DNA from: Iodidimonas nitroreducens
GTDB lineage: Bacteria; Pseudomonadota; Alphaproteobacteria; Sphingomonadales; Rhodothalassiaceae
NCBI GenBank assembly: GCA_000710935.1
Contig: BAYV01000015.1
Location: forward strand, 124,001 to 188,000
Direction of reading: 5' to 3'
DNA length: 64,000 nt
Below, piece by piece: positions 45,670-57,300 of the stretch (the stretch's first letter is position 1; each line of letters opens with the position of its first letter). Made by a program: the position numbers and the translations under genes. The notes beneath the pieces are model-generated. The model was not told the origin of the DNA. It was given only the letters and a program-made list of their open reading frames with translations, and did not search any database.

Positions 45670-46716
45670 TCAATCGATCACTTCATTTTTTTCCTGACCA
45701 CGCTTTAGATGAAGCTTTTCGCCATCCGAAAACTGGAAAAAGGCATGCAGAAGCTGAATGCGCGTTTCCCGCTCCAGAAGATCATCGCCCCGGCGGCTGA
45801 AAGCGGTGATATTGCCCACATCCTGGCCCTGATCGGCGCCATAATAATCGGGGGTGGCCATACGCCCCGGTTCCCAGATGATCAGCAGATCATCCTGCTC
45901 GATCCGCCCGCTTTTGCGCAATAATTCCAGGGGCCATGCTTCTTTCCCCACAATCACCACGCGATCCGTGCTGTTGAGCCCTGCGGCCATGCCGGGCAAG
46001 GGCGGCAGATCAACGGTTTGTTTGAGGCTCAAGGGCTGACGGCTATAATCGGAATCGGCAAGAATGAGGGTACCCGGCTGCTTGGCCGCCTGTTTTAAAA
46101 AGGATGCAAAGGAAATAAGGCGTGAAGGCACCACATCCAGCGCCCCATCGGCATGGCGACCGGCAAGGCCAAGACCATTGATCTGCTGCCACCATGTGCG
46201 GCTCGCTTCATCATAAAGGATGATATTCTGGTCATAAGAGGCCCCGGTCAGCCGCAAATTCGTGGTTTGCTCATCCACGACCCGGTGAAAAACCATCGCC
46301 GATGCACAAATCCGGCAATAGGTAACCGCAATCGGCACGCCACCCAATGTATCATTGACGATCCGATGCGCTGCCACGATGCGCATGGGATAGGCCCGCA
46401 AAACACCATTGATCTCAACGGCGATGACCGGTTCCAGATTGCCCGTTATGCCATCAATAGCCACCGGGATAAGGGCCGGATCATCATAAGCCGGGGGCGT
46501 TTCATCATCGCTCAAAACCCGCAGGGCGGTGCCGTCGATCCCCTCTTTGGCCAGATCGATATCGGGCCATGAAGCCTGGAATGATTGGGACACAAGATTT
46601 TGGCTAAAGACCGGCACGGGGTCGAGCACAGCCGCAAGACCGACCAGCAAAACACTGGCAAAAAGCAGGCGGACCTGCCGGGGGGTGATGATCGATCCTG
46701 TCATAGCCTTTATCAT
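45670..46716 (-). CDS. DUF3179 domain protein
   Basis: A 348-residue exported protein. A hydrophobic segment (about residues 15-34) followed by FSQ looks like a signal peptide. The DUF3179 block AYPMRIVAAHRIVNDTLGG...VTYCRICASAMVF (about residues 108-142) contains a CxxC pair that may bind a metal or form a disulfide. The function is unknown. AAGGATGTGAC precedes the start, and part of this site overlaps a tandem repeat. Confidence 0.85.
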   Translation of the reverse strand: MIKAMTGSIITPRQVRLLFASVLLVGLAAVLDPVPVFSQNLVSQSFQASWPDIDLAKEGIDGTALRVLSDDETPPAYDDPALIPVAIDGITGNLEPVIAVEINGVLRAYPMRIVAAHRIVNDTLGGVPIAVTYCRICASAMVFHRVVDEQTTNLRLTGASYDQNIILYDEASRTWWQQINGLGLAGRHADGALDVVPSRLISFASFLKQAAKQPGTLILADSDYSRQPLSLKQTVDLPPLPGMAAGLNSTDRVVIVGKEAWPLELLRKSGRIEQDDLLIIWEPGRMATPDYYGADQGQDVGNITAFSRRGDDLLERETRIQLLHAFFQFSDGEKLHLKRGQEKNEVID

Positions 46717-46724
46717 GTCACATC

Positions 46725-46756
46725 CTTACCAAGTTTCTGGCTTACCAAGTTTCTAG
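46725..46756. repeat. 16-bp tandem duplication at the DUF3179 ribosome-binding site
   Basis: CTTACCAAGTTTCTGG (46725-46740) is followed by CTTACCAAGTTTCTAG (46741-46756), 15 of 16 identical, and a third CTTAC begins at 46757. The first copy overlaps the Shine-Dalgarno sequence of the DUF3179 gene by three bases. Bases 46762-46947 of this 479-base gap show nothing I recognise. Confidence 0.85.
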
Positions 46757-46947
46757 CTTACTATATATTTCCGGCTGTATGCCCGCGATAGTGGCGTTGG
46801 CCAGCCTCTTATGATAGATGATGCCCTTGGTCTTCATAAAAAAGGCCACGCCGGTCACATATCAGCATCAGCATGTAACGATCCCGTCAAAATCCTGTGC
46901 TATGAAATGAGCCTCTTCATGCACAGCGTCAAATGCCCCGGAGAAAA

Positions 46948-47022
46948 AACGCCAGCCCCTTGAACGCCAGCCCCTTGAACGCCAGCCCCTTTAACGCCAG
47001 CCCCTTTAACGCCAGCCCCTTG
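46948..47022. repeat. five tandem 15-bp repeats upstream of groES
   Basis: Five direct copies of AACGCCAGCCCCTTK occupy 46948-47022. Copies 1, 2 and 5 end in TTG, and copies 3 and 4 end in TTT, so a two-copy block change is visible. They end 33 bases before the groE -35 element. The period is not a multiple of the helical turn. Confidence 0.95.
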
Positions 47023-47054
47023 GCGGCTTTTATAAATTTTCTTCTCCCCCGCCC

Positions 47055-47082
47055 TTGACATCCGGCCCCGGCAGCGTAATTA
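47055..47082 (+). promoter_or_regulatory. groESL promoter
   Basis: CTTGACA (TTGACA at 47055-47060) and TAATTA (47077-47082) have 16 bases between them. The CIRCE operator starts 12 bases downstream, over the expected transcription start. A CTTGAC -35 suits both the housekeeping and the heat-shock sigma factor in alphaproteobacteria. Confidence 0.65.
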
Positions 47083-47093
47083 CAGGGCACCCG

Positions 47094-47120
47094 TTAGCAC
47101 TCATTGATGGTGAGTGCTAA
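47094..47120 (+). promoter_or_regulatory. CIRCE operator for HrcA
   Basis: TTAGCACTC-N9-GAGTGCTAA is a perfect match to CIRCE, at 47094-47102 and 47112-47120. It lies 76 bases before groES, so the operon is under HrcA repression that is relieved by heat. Confidence 0.97.
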
Positions 47121-47195
47121 CATGATCCGCGGCATAGGCCGCACGCATATTTTCAAGGGGCATTCCGCACCTTTTAGCCTGTAGGAGGAAACTTC

Positions 47196-47483
47196 ATGGC
47201 ATTCCGTCCGCTGCATGACCGCGTTTTGGTCCGTCGCGTTGAAAGCGAAGAAAAAACCCGGGGTGGTATCATCATCCCCGATACCGCCAAAGAAAAGCCG
47301 CAAGAAGGCGAAATCGTCGCCATTGGCTCTGGCGCCAAAAACGAAAAGGGTGAAATCACCCCGCTCGATGTCAAGGCCGGTGATCGCGTTCTGTTTGGCA
47401 AATGGTCCGGGACCGAAGTCAAGGTTGACGGGGAAGACCTGTTGATCATGAAAGAATCAGACATTCTGGGGATCATTGGCTGA
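47196..47483 (+). CDS. groES: co-chaperonin GroES
   Basis: Lid subunit of the chaperonin, 95 residues, the usual length. The N-terminal [17 protein letters not shown] and the mobile loop [16 protein letters not shown] are those of GroES, and the C-terminal [12 protein letters not shown] is also conserved. GGAGGA lies seven bases before the ATG. It is followed by groEL after 69 bases and controlled by the CIRCE element upstream. Confidence 0.97.
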   Translation: MAFRPLHDRVLVRRVESEEKTRGGIIIPDTAKEKPQEGEIVAIGSGAKNEKGEITPLDVKAGDRVLFGKWSGTEVKVDGEDLLIMKESDILGIIG

Positions 47484-47525
47484 ACGCCATCCCCCATTGT
47501 GCCGAGATCGCTTTCGATAATTTAA

Positions 47526-49214
<1,689 letters not shown>

Positions 49215-49264
49215 GCCCCGCCCTCACCGATCCTTTCAGGGGATCGCTGCAAACCGACAAGACC

Positions 49265-49295
49265 CCGCGGAGCCATCGTGCTCCGCGGTTTTTTT
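49265..49295 (+). terminator. groESL terminator
   Basis: CCGCGGAGC (49265-49273) and GCTCCGCGG (49280-49288) form a perfect nine-pair stem with a six-base loop, followed by seven T. Confidence 0.93.
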
Positions 49296-49398
49296 ATGCG
49301 CCCCGCTTTCAGTGCCGAATGATCGCAGGAGCGGCATGGACAAATGCCACGCGCCTCCCCATAATCCCCCTTCTTTTGATTGATCGGGGATCTAGGCC

Positions 49399-49872
49399 AT
49401 GCGTCCTGTATTCATTCTCATCGCGTTCATAGTGTTTCTGCTCGGTTCCTGCACATCCGAAGGCAAGGATCACCATCATGAACAGGCTAATGGCCTGCTG
49501 ATCCTTGAAGGCGGCGAGACTGTTGCACAAACCATGGATCGGCTCGAACAGGCGGCCACGGCTCGGGGCTTCAAAGTTTTTGCCCGGATCGATCATCAGG
49601 CGGGTGCCGAAAGCATCGATCAGGCGCTGCGCCCCACGCAATTGCTGATTTTTGGCAATCCCGCCGGTGGCACACCCCTGATGCAGGCGGCCCAAAGCTT
49701 TGGCATCGATCTGCCGCTCAAGGCTTTGGTTTATGAGGATGAAACCGGCGCGATCAAAATCGCCTTCAATGATCCCCGCTTCCTTGCCCAACGCCATGGG
49801 CTGCCGAACCCCGAAAGGATGATCCAGAAAATGACCGGACTACTAGAGGCGCTGGCCCAAGCCGCACAATAG
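49399..49872 (+). CDS. DUF302 lipoprotein
   Basis: A 157-residue protein with a lipoprotein signal (hydrophobic residues 5-16, lipobox LLGSC) and a DUF302 domain: the family core MDRLEQAATARGFKVFARIDH and LRPTQLLIFGNPAGGTPLMQ. DUF302 proteins have no agreed function; some respond to metals or antibiotics. His residues just after the lipobox (KDHHHEQ) may bind metal. It is a single gene between groEL and the convergent pccA. Confidence 0.9.
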   Translation: MRPVFILIAFIVFLLGSCTSEGKDHHHEQANGLLILEGGETVAQTMDRLEQAATARGFKVFARIDHQAGAESIDQALRPTQLLIFGNPAGGTPLMQAAQSFGIDLPLKALVYEDETGAIKIAFNDPRFLAQRHGLPNPERMIQKMTGLLEALAQAAQ

Positions 49873-49940
49873 GGCGGGCCCAAACCTGCCGATCCCAAGA
49901 GACCTGCCGATTCCCGCAAATTCAGCTTCAGAATCAGCTT

Positions 49941-51926
49941 TCAGGCAAATTCCAAAATCACCTGATCCACCGCGAGGCTATCGCCCTTTTCGGCGTGGAT
50001 TTTTTCGATCACGCCATCACGCTCGGCGCGCAGGATATTTTCCATTTTCATGGCTTCCACCACGGCCAGCGCCTGACCGGCCCGCACTTCTTCGCCAACC
50101 ACAACATTCAAAGCAACCATCAGCCCCGGCATCGGGCACAAGAGCAGCTTTGAGGTATCGGCGATGTCCTTCACGGGCATATGCCCCATCAGATCATCAA
50201 TCACCGGCGGCACCACCATCACAGTCTGGCGCACCCCGGCTGTAGACAAGCCATAGCCCAGCTTCAGGCGATCAACCTCCAGGGTGATCGCGCGCCCATC
50301 AAGCATGCCCGCAAAAACCGGCGCGCCGGGGGTCCAATCGCTTTCAAGGCTGTGATCATTGCCATTAAGGGTGATCCGCGCCCCTTCTGTGGTGGGGGTG
50401 ATTTTAGCGGTGGCCTTCGCATCATCCAGCCGGATGATCCAATCCACCGCATCCATCATCGGCACACTGGCAATCCGCCCCGAAATGCGGCCATCGCGGG
50501 CGGTGCTGAGCGCATGCATATAGGCAGCAACGGCCATCATGGTGGTTTTGATGGCATCGGTCATGATCCCGCCTTTGAAGCCATCGGGATATTCTTCGGC
50601 GATAAAATTGGTGGTCAATCGCCCTTCGCGAAACCGGGGATGCGCCATCATCGCCGCCAGAAACGGTACATTATGGGCAATGCCGCGAATATAAAAGCGA
50701 TCCAGCGCCCCCTGCATTTCAATGATGGCGGCATCGCGTGTTTCCCCCCATGTCGCGAGCTTGGCGATCATCGGATCGTAAAACATCGAGATTTCGGCCC
50801 CTTCAAAAACGCCGGTATCATTGCGCACCCGATCGCTTTCATGGGGCGGGCGATAGCGTTTGAGCCGACCGATCGAGGGCAGAAAACCGCGATAGGGATC
50901 TTCGGCATAGATCCGGCATTCCATCGCCCAGCCATCAAGGCGCACATCATCCTGAGCAAAGCCCAAAGGCTTTCCGGCGGCAATCTCGATCATCTGTTCC
51001 ACAAGATCGAGGCCGGTGATCATTTCGCTCACCGGATGTTCCACCTGCAAGCGGGTATTCATTTCAAGAAAATAGAAATTGCGGTCTTTGTCGACGATGA
51101 ATTCAACCGTGCCCGCCGATTGATAATCCACCGCCCGAGCCAGCGCCACGGCCTGCGCCCCCATGGCTTTGCGGGTGTCTTCATCCAGAAAAGGCGAAGG
51201 CGCTTCTTCGATCACCTTTTGATGGCGGCGCTGAATGGAACATTCCCGCTCCCACAGATACACCAGATTGCCATGGCTATCGCCCAGCACCTGAATTTCG
51301 ATATGGCGCGGCTCGACGATATATTTCTCGATGAAGACCCGATCATCGGAAAAGCTCGATTTTGCCTCCGAGCGGGCCGAAACATAGCCTTCCCGACATT
51401 CCGCATCATCCCAGGCAATGCGCATCCCCTTGCCCCCACCCCCGGCCGAGGCCTTGATCATCACGGGATAGCCAATGTCGGCGGCGATTTTTGCGGCTTC
51501 ATCGGCATCGGCAATCTCGCCGATATGGCCGGGCACCGTGGAAACCCCGGCAGCCTTTGCCAGGCGCTTTGATTCGATCTTGTCGCCCATGGCCGCAATA
51601 GCATGGGGGCGCGGGCCGATGAACACCAATCCGGCAGCCTCCACGGCTTCGACAAAAGCCTTGTTTTCCGACAGAAACCCAAAGCCGGGATGAATCGCTT
51701 CCGCCCCATGATCAAGGGCAGCCTTGATCAGCACATCCCCCAAAAGATAGCTTTGCGCTGCCGGCGCCGGGCCGATGAACACATGCTCGTCTGCCATCTC
51801 CACATGCAGGGCATCGCGATCCGCCTCGGAATAAACGGCAATCGTGGTGATCCCCATCTTGCGGGCTGTCTTGATGATTCGGCAGGCGATTTCGCCACGA
51901 TTGGCAATGAGGATCTTTTTGAACAT
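49941..51926 (-). CDS. pccA: propionyl-CoA carboxylase alpha subunit (biotin carboxylase and carrier)
   Basis: A 661-residue biotin-dependent carboxylase subunit. Residues 1-450 are biotin carboxylase (FKKILIANRGEIACRII, then the ATP-grasp motif GGGGKGMRIAWDD). About 460-585 is the BT-type linker domain, and the biotinyl domain ends with AMKMEN, whose lysine (about 627) is the usual 34 residues from the C-terminus. The BT domain and length point to propionyl-CoA (or methylcrotonyl-CoA) carboxylase rather than AccC. The ATG at 51926 starts the conserved sequence. The beta subunit is not in this window. Confidence 0.88.
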   Translation of the reverse strand: MFKKILIANRGEIACRIIKTARKMGITTIAVYSEADRDALHVEMADEHVFIGPAPAAQSYLLGDVLIKAALDHGAEAIHPGFGFLSENKAFVEAVEAAGLVFIGPRPHAIAAMGDKIESKRLAKAAGVSTVPGHIGEIADADEAAKIAADIGYPVMIKASAGGGGKGMRIAWDDAECREGYVSARSEAKSSFSDDRVFIEKYIVEPRHIEIQVLGDSHGNLVYLWERECSIQRRHQKVIEEAPSPFLDEDTRKAMGAQAVALARAVDYQSAGTVEFIVDKDRNFYFLEMNTRLQVEHPVSEMITGLDLVEQMIEIAAGKPLGFAQDDVRLDGWAMECRIYAEDPYRGFLPSIGRLKRYRPPHESDRVRNDTGVFEGAEISMFYDPMIAKLATWGETRDAAIIEMQGALDRFYIRGIAHNVPFLAAMMAHPRFREGRLTTNFIAEEYPDGFKGGIMTDAIKTTMMAVAAYMHALSTARDGRISGRIASVPMMDAVDWIIRLDDAKATAKITPTTEGARITLNGNDHSLESDWTPGAPVFAGMLDGRAITLEVDRLKLGYGLSTAGVRQTVMVVPPVIDDLMGHMPVKDIADTSKLLLCPMPGLMVALNVVVGEEVRAGQALAVVEAMKMENILRAERDGVIEKIHAEKGDSLAVDQVILEFA

Positions 51927-52209
51927 GATGCGGTCTTTCCCAGGATCGGTCTTGTTTTCTCGTCCCTTGCTAGCTTGATCTGAACCGTCAGGCAATGCTA
52001 TCCGGCCCTTACTTATGCTTATTGGCAGCGTTGATCATAAAAGACCGCCGGGATAAACAAGATCAACCTTGATTTTCATGCAAAGCGCTCTTATTGTCCG
52101 CGCCTTATCGGCATATGGGTTGCTGCCTTGGCAGAAATCCTTTCACCGAACTTCCATGGAATTTGGCTCGCGCCGACAGACGGTGCGGCATCGAGCAAGC
52201 GAGGACGAG

Positions 52210-52392
52210 ATGGCTGTACCTAAAAGAAAAGTGTCCCCCATGCGCCGCGGTAACCGTCGGTCACATGATAAACTGGAACCTGTGAACTATCAGGAAGATC
52301 CGCACACCGGCGAATATGTGCTGCGCCATCATGTGGATCTGAAAACCGGCATGTATCGCGGCCGTCAGGTGATCACCCCTAAAGGTCAATAA
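52210..52392 (+). CDS. rpmF: 50S ribosomal protein L32
   Basis: A 60-residue ribosomal protein with the typical [20 protein letters not shown] start. It is the zinc-free form: no cysteines are present. GAGGACGAG directly precedes the ATG; the frame is open upstream to 52069 but only this start is conserved. It is followed by a repeat-rich region with a terminator and is not next to plsX, its common neighbour. Confidence 0.97.
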   Translation: MAVPKRKVSPMRRGNRRSHDKLEPVNYQEDPHTGEYVLRHHVDLKTGMYRGRQVITPKGQ

Positions 52393-52474
52393 GGGGTCAA
52401 TATCCCCTGAGGGGCCTGAGTGGATTCAGTCTCTAGAGGGGCTTTGTGCCTCTTCATAGATGGCCAACCCTATA

Positions 52475-52519
52475 AAAAGCCGACCCCAATCAAAAGCCGA
52501 CCCCAATCAAAAGCCGACC
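52475..52519. repeat. 17-bp tandem repeat containing the terminator arm of rpmF
   Basis: AAAAGCCGACCCCAATC occurs at 52475-52491 and 52492-52508, and its first 11 bases are repeated once more at 52509-52519. Each copy carries the AAAAGCCGACC that forms the 5' arm of the terminator immediately downstream. Confidence 0.92.
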
Positions 52520-52544
52520 AGAGAGTGTCTCCGGTCGGCTTTTT
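52509..52544 (+). terminator. rpmF terminator
   Basis: AAAAGCCGACC (52509-52519) pairs perfectly with GGTCGGCTTTT (52533-52543) around a 13-base loop, giving an 11-pair stem ending in a T run. It may also work on the minus strand for the convergent AhpD-like gene. Confidence 0.87.
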
Positions 52545-52584
52545 CTGTTCTATGCCTGATGGGGGGATTTATGCCTGATGAGGC

Positions 52585-53154
52585 TTATTCCGCTGCCTGG
52601 CTTTTGGGTTCAGTCCATTCCAAAGGCTTGAACTGATCATCGAGCTTGGGCTCCATCATGTGATTCGCGTAATTCGACAGGGTTTTTACGCCCACGCCCA
52701 ATACCACTTCCAGAATATTCTGGTGATTATAGCCAGCATCAAGGAAGGCCTTCACATCCGCATCATCGGCATAGCCGCGCTTTTCAACCACGGCATCGGT
52801 AAAGCGGCGCAGGGCTTCGAGCTTTTCATCCGGCAGCGTTTTATCGCCGCGCAGGGCGCTCAGCACATCCTCATCGATTTTTGCCATTTTGGCAGCGCCG
52901 GAATGGGCGGCCATGCAATAATCACAGCCATTGCGGCGGCTAGCCGTGAGCAGAACCACCTGGCGTTCCACCGGTGTAAAGCTGGTTTTATCAAAAATCC
53001 CGGCCAAAGTGGCATAGCCTTCCAAAGCCGCAGGCGCATTCGCCAAACCCCCCAGAATATTGGGTAGGAAGCCATATTTTTCTTTGGCTTTTTCAAGAAT
53101 CGGGCGCGATCCTTCCGGGGCACTTGCAGCATCATGGAATTTGAAGTCGGACAT
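52585..53154 (-). CDS. AhpD-like carboxymuconolactone decarboxylase family protein
   Basis: A 189-residue alkylhydroperoxidase-like protein. The redox pair is CDYC (Cys77 and Cys80) followed by His84 in MAAHS, and the surrounding AVLLTASRRNG-like helix (here VVLLTASRRNG) is typical of AhpD/CMD folds. It probably acts as a thiol peroxidase or disulfide reductase. The ATG has GGAG-type spacing (AGGAGG seven bases away). It is a single gene convergent with rpmF. Confidence 0.88.
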   Translation of the reverse strand: MSDFKFHDAASAPEGSRPILEKAKEKYGFLPNILGGLANAPAALEGYATLAGIFDKTSFTPVERQVVLLTASRRNGCDYCMAAHSGAAKMAKIDEDVLSALRGDKTLPDEKLEALRRFTDAVVEKRGYADDADVKAFLDAGYNHQNILEVVLGVGVKTLSNYANHMMEPKLDDQFKPLEWTEPKSQAAE

Positions 53155-53338
53155 CTCATCCTCCTGTTTGGGAAAGCTTAGACGATAAAGCCTGAGGCGA
53201 TCATAAAGGCGCCAGAACCGGCGTCATGCTACAATCTGGTGTTTATGGCGGTGATAACCACCCCCTCACAAAAATGTGTGGCCCAAAAAGCGCGAAATCC
53301 ACGCTTTCGCTTTACCGATCCTATGATATGTCAATTTC

Positions 53339-53716
53339 ATGACACATCAGATAGTGCAAAGCATGGAAGGCTGGAAGCTGGAAGACGGCACACCCGTGAC
53401 CGCCGATGATCTGGCCCGCGAAATCACCCTTGTGCCCCGCACGCGCTTTTGGCGGCTGAGCCATATCGCTTTATTGTGGCCCCGGCACAGCGATCCTGAT
53501 TCGACGGCACAGGCTGGCGGATTTGCCGATGGCTATGCGCTGGAGCTGACCCCGGCCCCCGATGGCGTGATCTGGCTTTTACAGCCGGTGAATGGCGATC
53601 CCCTTGATCGCCAAACCGGTTTTGCACCCAATGGGCGGGCCGCCGTGATGGCGGCCTTTGATAAGATGTCACAAGATTATGCGCAAAAACAGGCCCGCGC
53701 CCTCATCAGCCCCTGA
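53339..53716 (+). CDS. hypothetical 125-residue protein
   Basis: A soluble protein without signal peptide, membrane helix or cysteine. It contains a Trp-rich middle (RFWRLSHIALLWPRHSD) and an Ala/Lys-rich C-terminal helix (AAFDKMSQDYAQKQARAL). No family is recognised. It is divergent from the AhpD-like gene and converges on greA (18 bases between stops). The ATG at 53339 lacks a strong ribosome-binding site; the second Met at 53363 is an alternative. Confidence 0.6.
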   Translation: MTHQIVQSMEGWKLEDGTPVTADDLAREITLVPRTRFWRLSHIALLWPRHSDPDSTAQAGGFADGYALELTPAPDGVIWLLQPVNGDPLDRQTGFAPNGRAAVMAAFDKMSQDYAQKQARALISP

Positions 53717-53734
53717 AGAACTTAGCGGATAGAC

Positions 53735-54208
53735 TTAGCGATAATCGACCTTTTCGATCTCGAAATATTTCTCGCCCGATGGCGTGGTCACTTCAACCTC
53801 ATCGCCCACAGAGCGACCGATCAAAGCCCGCCCAATCGGCGAGCTATAGGAAATCCGACCCTGTTTCACATCCGCTTCTTCCACCCCCACAATCTGATAA
53901 ATCGTTGATTTATCATCCTCATCGAGCAAGGTGATGGTGGCACCAAACATGACCTTATCGCCCTTCAAGGTCGTGGGATCGATCACTTCAGCGCGGCTGA
54001 GCTGATCTTCAAGCTCCATCACCCGGGCTTCGATCAGGCCCTGTTTTTCCTTGGCGGCATGATATTCGGCATTTTCCGACAGATCACCATGGGCGCGCGC
54101 TTCTTCGATCGCACGCACCACAGCGGGCCTATCCACCGATTTCAAACGGTGAAGCTCCGTCCTGAGGCTTTCAAAACCAGAAACCAGCATCGGGATTTTT
54201 TCGGTCAT
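53735..54208 (-). CDS. greA: transcription elongation factor GreA
   Basis: A 157-residue factor that rescues backtracked RNA polymerase by stimulating cleavage of the transcript. The N-terminal coiled coil contains [21 protein letters not shown] with the tip acidic residues, and the C-terminal globular domain ends [21 protein letters not shown]. The ATG at 54208 gives the standard length. It lies 119 bases downstream of carB on the same strand. Confidence 0.97.
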   Translation of the reverse strand: MTEKIPMLVSGFESLRTELHRLKSVDRPAVVRAIEEARAHGDLSENAEYHAAKEKQGLIEARVMELEDQLSRAEVIDPTTLKGDKVMFGATITLLDEDDKSTIYQIVGVEEADVKQGRISYSSPIGRALIGRSVGDEVEVTTPSGEKYFEIEKVDYR

Positions 54209-54327
54209 CTCTCGTGCTCTTATTGTTGCAATGATGGAAATCAAAAGCCGGGCGCATCAAAAGCAGATCATCCTGCCCTTATGCGACCGGCAAAGCTGTG
54301 GGTCTTCGCCTGAAACGATCCTTCAAG

Positions 54328-57300
54328 TCAACCCGTATTGTCAGAGTATGATTGTAAGGGCGCGACTTCAAGCATTCCTCGCTGGCTGGCATATAAAGCC
54401 ATCACCGCAGCCCGCGCCCCGGCCAATGTGGTGTAATAGGGTGTTCCCATGGTCAGCGCACTGCGCCGGATTTCAAAGCTATCCGACAGGGACTGACTGC
54501 CCGATGTGGTGTTGAACATCAAATCGATTTCGCCATCCTTTAAAAGATCAACAATATGGGGCCGCCCTTCCGCCACCTTGTTTACCAACCGCACCTTCAT
54601 GCCATGTTCGGCCAGAAATCCGGCCGTGCCGCGGGTGGCGATGATCTCGAACCCCAAAGCCACCAGATCGCGCACCACCGGCATGATTGCGGCTTTATCG
54701 GAATCGCGCACGGAAACGAAGACCAGCCCGCTTTCGGGCAGAATAGTGCCCGCGGCGATCTGGCTTTTCAAAAAGGCCCGGGCAAAATCCTTGTCGATTC
54801 CCATCACTTCGCCGGTGGAGCGCATTTCCGGGCCCAAAATCACATCCACACCGGGGAAACGGGCAAAGGGGAAAACCGCTTCCTTCACCGCCACATGGCG
54901 GCGGGGAAAGGGGCTGAGATCGAAATCGGCGAGCCGCGCCCCTGCCATCAGCCGGGCGGCGATCTTGGCAATGGGTACCCCTGTGGCCTTGGCCACGAAA
55001 GGCACCGTGCGGCTGGCCCGGGGATTCACCTCAATCAGATAAATCTCCTCGCCCACCACGGCAAATTGCACATTCATCAGCCCACGCACGCCCAATTCCA
55101 AGGCCAGCGCTTTTGTCTGGTCTCCGATGGCGGCAACAATGGCATCGGAGAGGCTATAGGGGGGCAGGGAACAGGCGCTATCGCCGGAATGAATTCCCGC
55201 TTCCTCGATATGTTCCATGATGCCGGCCACATGCACATCTTCCCCATCGCATAAGGCATCCACATCCACCTCGATGGCATCGCGCAAATAGCCATCCACC
55301 AGCACCGGGCTATCCCCCGATACCTTCACCGCTTCCCGGATATAACGTTCGAGCTGGGCATGATCATTGACGATTTCCATCGCCCGCCCGCCCAAAACAT
55401 AAGAGGGCCGCAATAAAACCGGAAAGCCGATGCGTTCGGCAATGGTGATCGCTTCGGCAGCGGACCGCGCCATGCCATTGGGCGGCTGTTTCAGGCCCAG
55501 CGTTTTCAGCATGGTGGCAAAGCGATCCCGATCTTCGGCGCGATCAATGGCATCGGTGCTGGTGCCCAGAATGGGGACGCCCGCCTGCTCCAGCCCCTTG
55601 GCGAGCTTCAGGGGCGTTTGCCCGCCAAATTGCACCACAACCCCGGCCAGCGTGCCCCGGCGCTGTTCGGCGCGGACGATATCAAGCACGGTTTCATGGG
55701 TCAGCGGCTCGAAATACAGGCGATCCGATGTATCATAATCGGTGGAGACGGTTTCCGGGTTGCAATTCACCATGATGGTTTCATAGCCAGCCTCAGACAA
55801 AGAAAAACAGGCATGGCAGCAGCAATAATCGAATTCGATGCCCTGCCCGATCCGATTGGGCCCACCGCCCAGAATCATCACCTTGCTGCGATCGCTGATT
55901 TCGGCCTCGTCTTCGGGGGGCATCATCTTGCCGGTCAGGGCATTCAGGATACCGGTTTCATAGGTGGAATAAAGATAAGGGGTTTGGGCATCGAATTCCG
56001 CCGCACAGCTATCGATGCGCTTATAAACCGGGGTCACCCCAAGACGATGGCGCAGGCTGCGCACATCGGCTTCCATCAGGCTGCCCAGATGCGCCAAACG
56101 CTCATCGGAAAAGCCGAGCATCTTCAGTTCCAAAAGGCCCTGGGCATCCTGAGGCAGGCCATGGCGGCGCACATTGTCCTCGGCATCGGTGATGCGCTTG
56201 ATCTGGCCCAGAACCCAGGGATCATAATGGGTGATGGCGGCCACATCGGCCACATCCATCCCCAAACGAAAGGCCTGAGCAATCCGCAACAGGCGTTCAG
56301 CCACCGGCTGCACCAAAGCCGCCCGAATGGTATCCAGATCGGGGGCTTCGGGATCATAGCCTTCGATCTCCACATCATCGAGCCCGGTAAGTCCGATTTC
56401 CATCGAACGCAGGGCTTTTTGCAGGCTTTCAGGAAAAGAGCGGCCAATCGCCATCGATTCGCCCACCGATTTCATCGAAGTGGTAAGGGTCTTGTTGGTA
56501 TGGGGGAATTTTTCAAAGGTAAAGCGCGGGATTTTGGTCACCACATAATCGATGGTCGGCTCAAAAGATGCCGGGGTCACGCCGGTGATGTCATTATCCA
56601 ATTCATCAAGGGTATAGCCCACCGCCAGCTTGGCGGCGATTTTCGCAATGGGAAAGCCGGTGGCTTTGGAGGCGAGCGCCGAAGATCGCGATACCCGTGG
56701 ATTCATTTCAATGACCACCAGCCGCCCATCTTTGGGATTGACCGCAAATTGCACATTCGATCCGCCGGTTTCCACGCCGATTTCGCGCAGCACCGCAATC
56801 GATGCATTGCGCATCACCTGATATTCCTTGTCGGTCAGGGTCAGCGCCGGGGCCACGGTGATCGAATCGCCGGTATGAACCCCCATGGGATCGAGATTTT
56901 CAATGGCACAGATGATGATGCAATTATCGGCGCGATCCCGCACCACTTCCATCTCATATTCTTTCCAGCCCAGAACCGATTCTTCGACCAGAATTTCCTT
57001 CACCGGCGAGGCATCGAGCCCAGATTTCACGATCGCCTCGAATTCCTGCCTGTTATAGGCAATGCCGCCACCCGTGCCGCCCATGGTGAACGAAGGCCGG
57101 ATGATCGCTGGCAGGCCGGTTTCAAGCAGGATGTCCTGCGCTTCGGCCAGGCTGTGGGCCACGGCCGATTTTGGGCTTTCAAGGCCGATTTTATCCATGG
57201 CCTGCCGAAACAAAAGGCGATCTTCCGCCTTGTTGATCGCCTCTTCATTGGCGCCGATCATGGTCACGCCATAGCGTTTGAGCACCCCGCTTTTCGACAG

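Noticed and set aside
46762-46947. Possible small RNA or gene in the groES upstream gap
   Set aside because: No ribosome-binding site with a credible frame, promoter pair or terminator was seen.
50181-51572. A 463-residue open frame opposite pccA
   Set aside because: It is His/Gly/Arg-rich, without domains, and fully antisense to a conserved carboxylase; similar shadow frames occur opposite carB (55618-57348) and phaA because of the codon bias.
53255-53330. AAAGCG...GCTTT hairpin between the AhpD-like gene and the hypothetical gene
   Set aside because: The stem is interrupted, and the site lies between divergent genes where a terminator is not expected.
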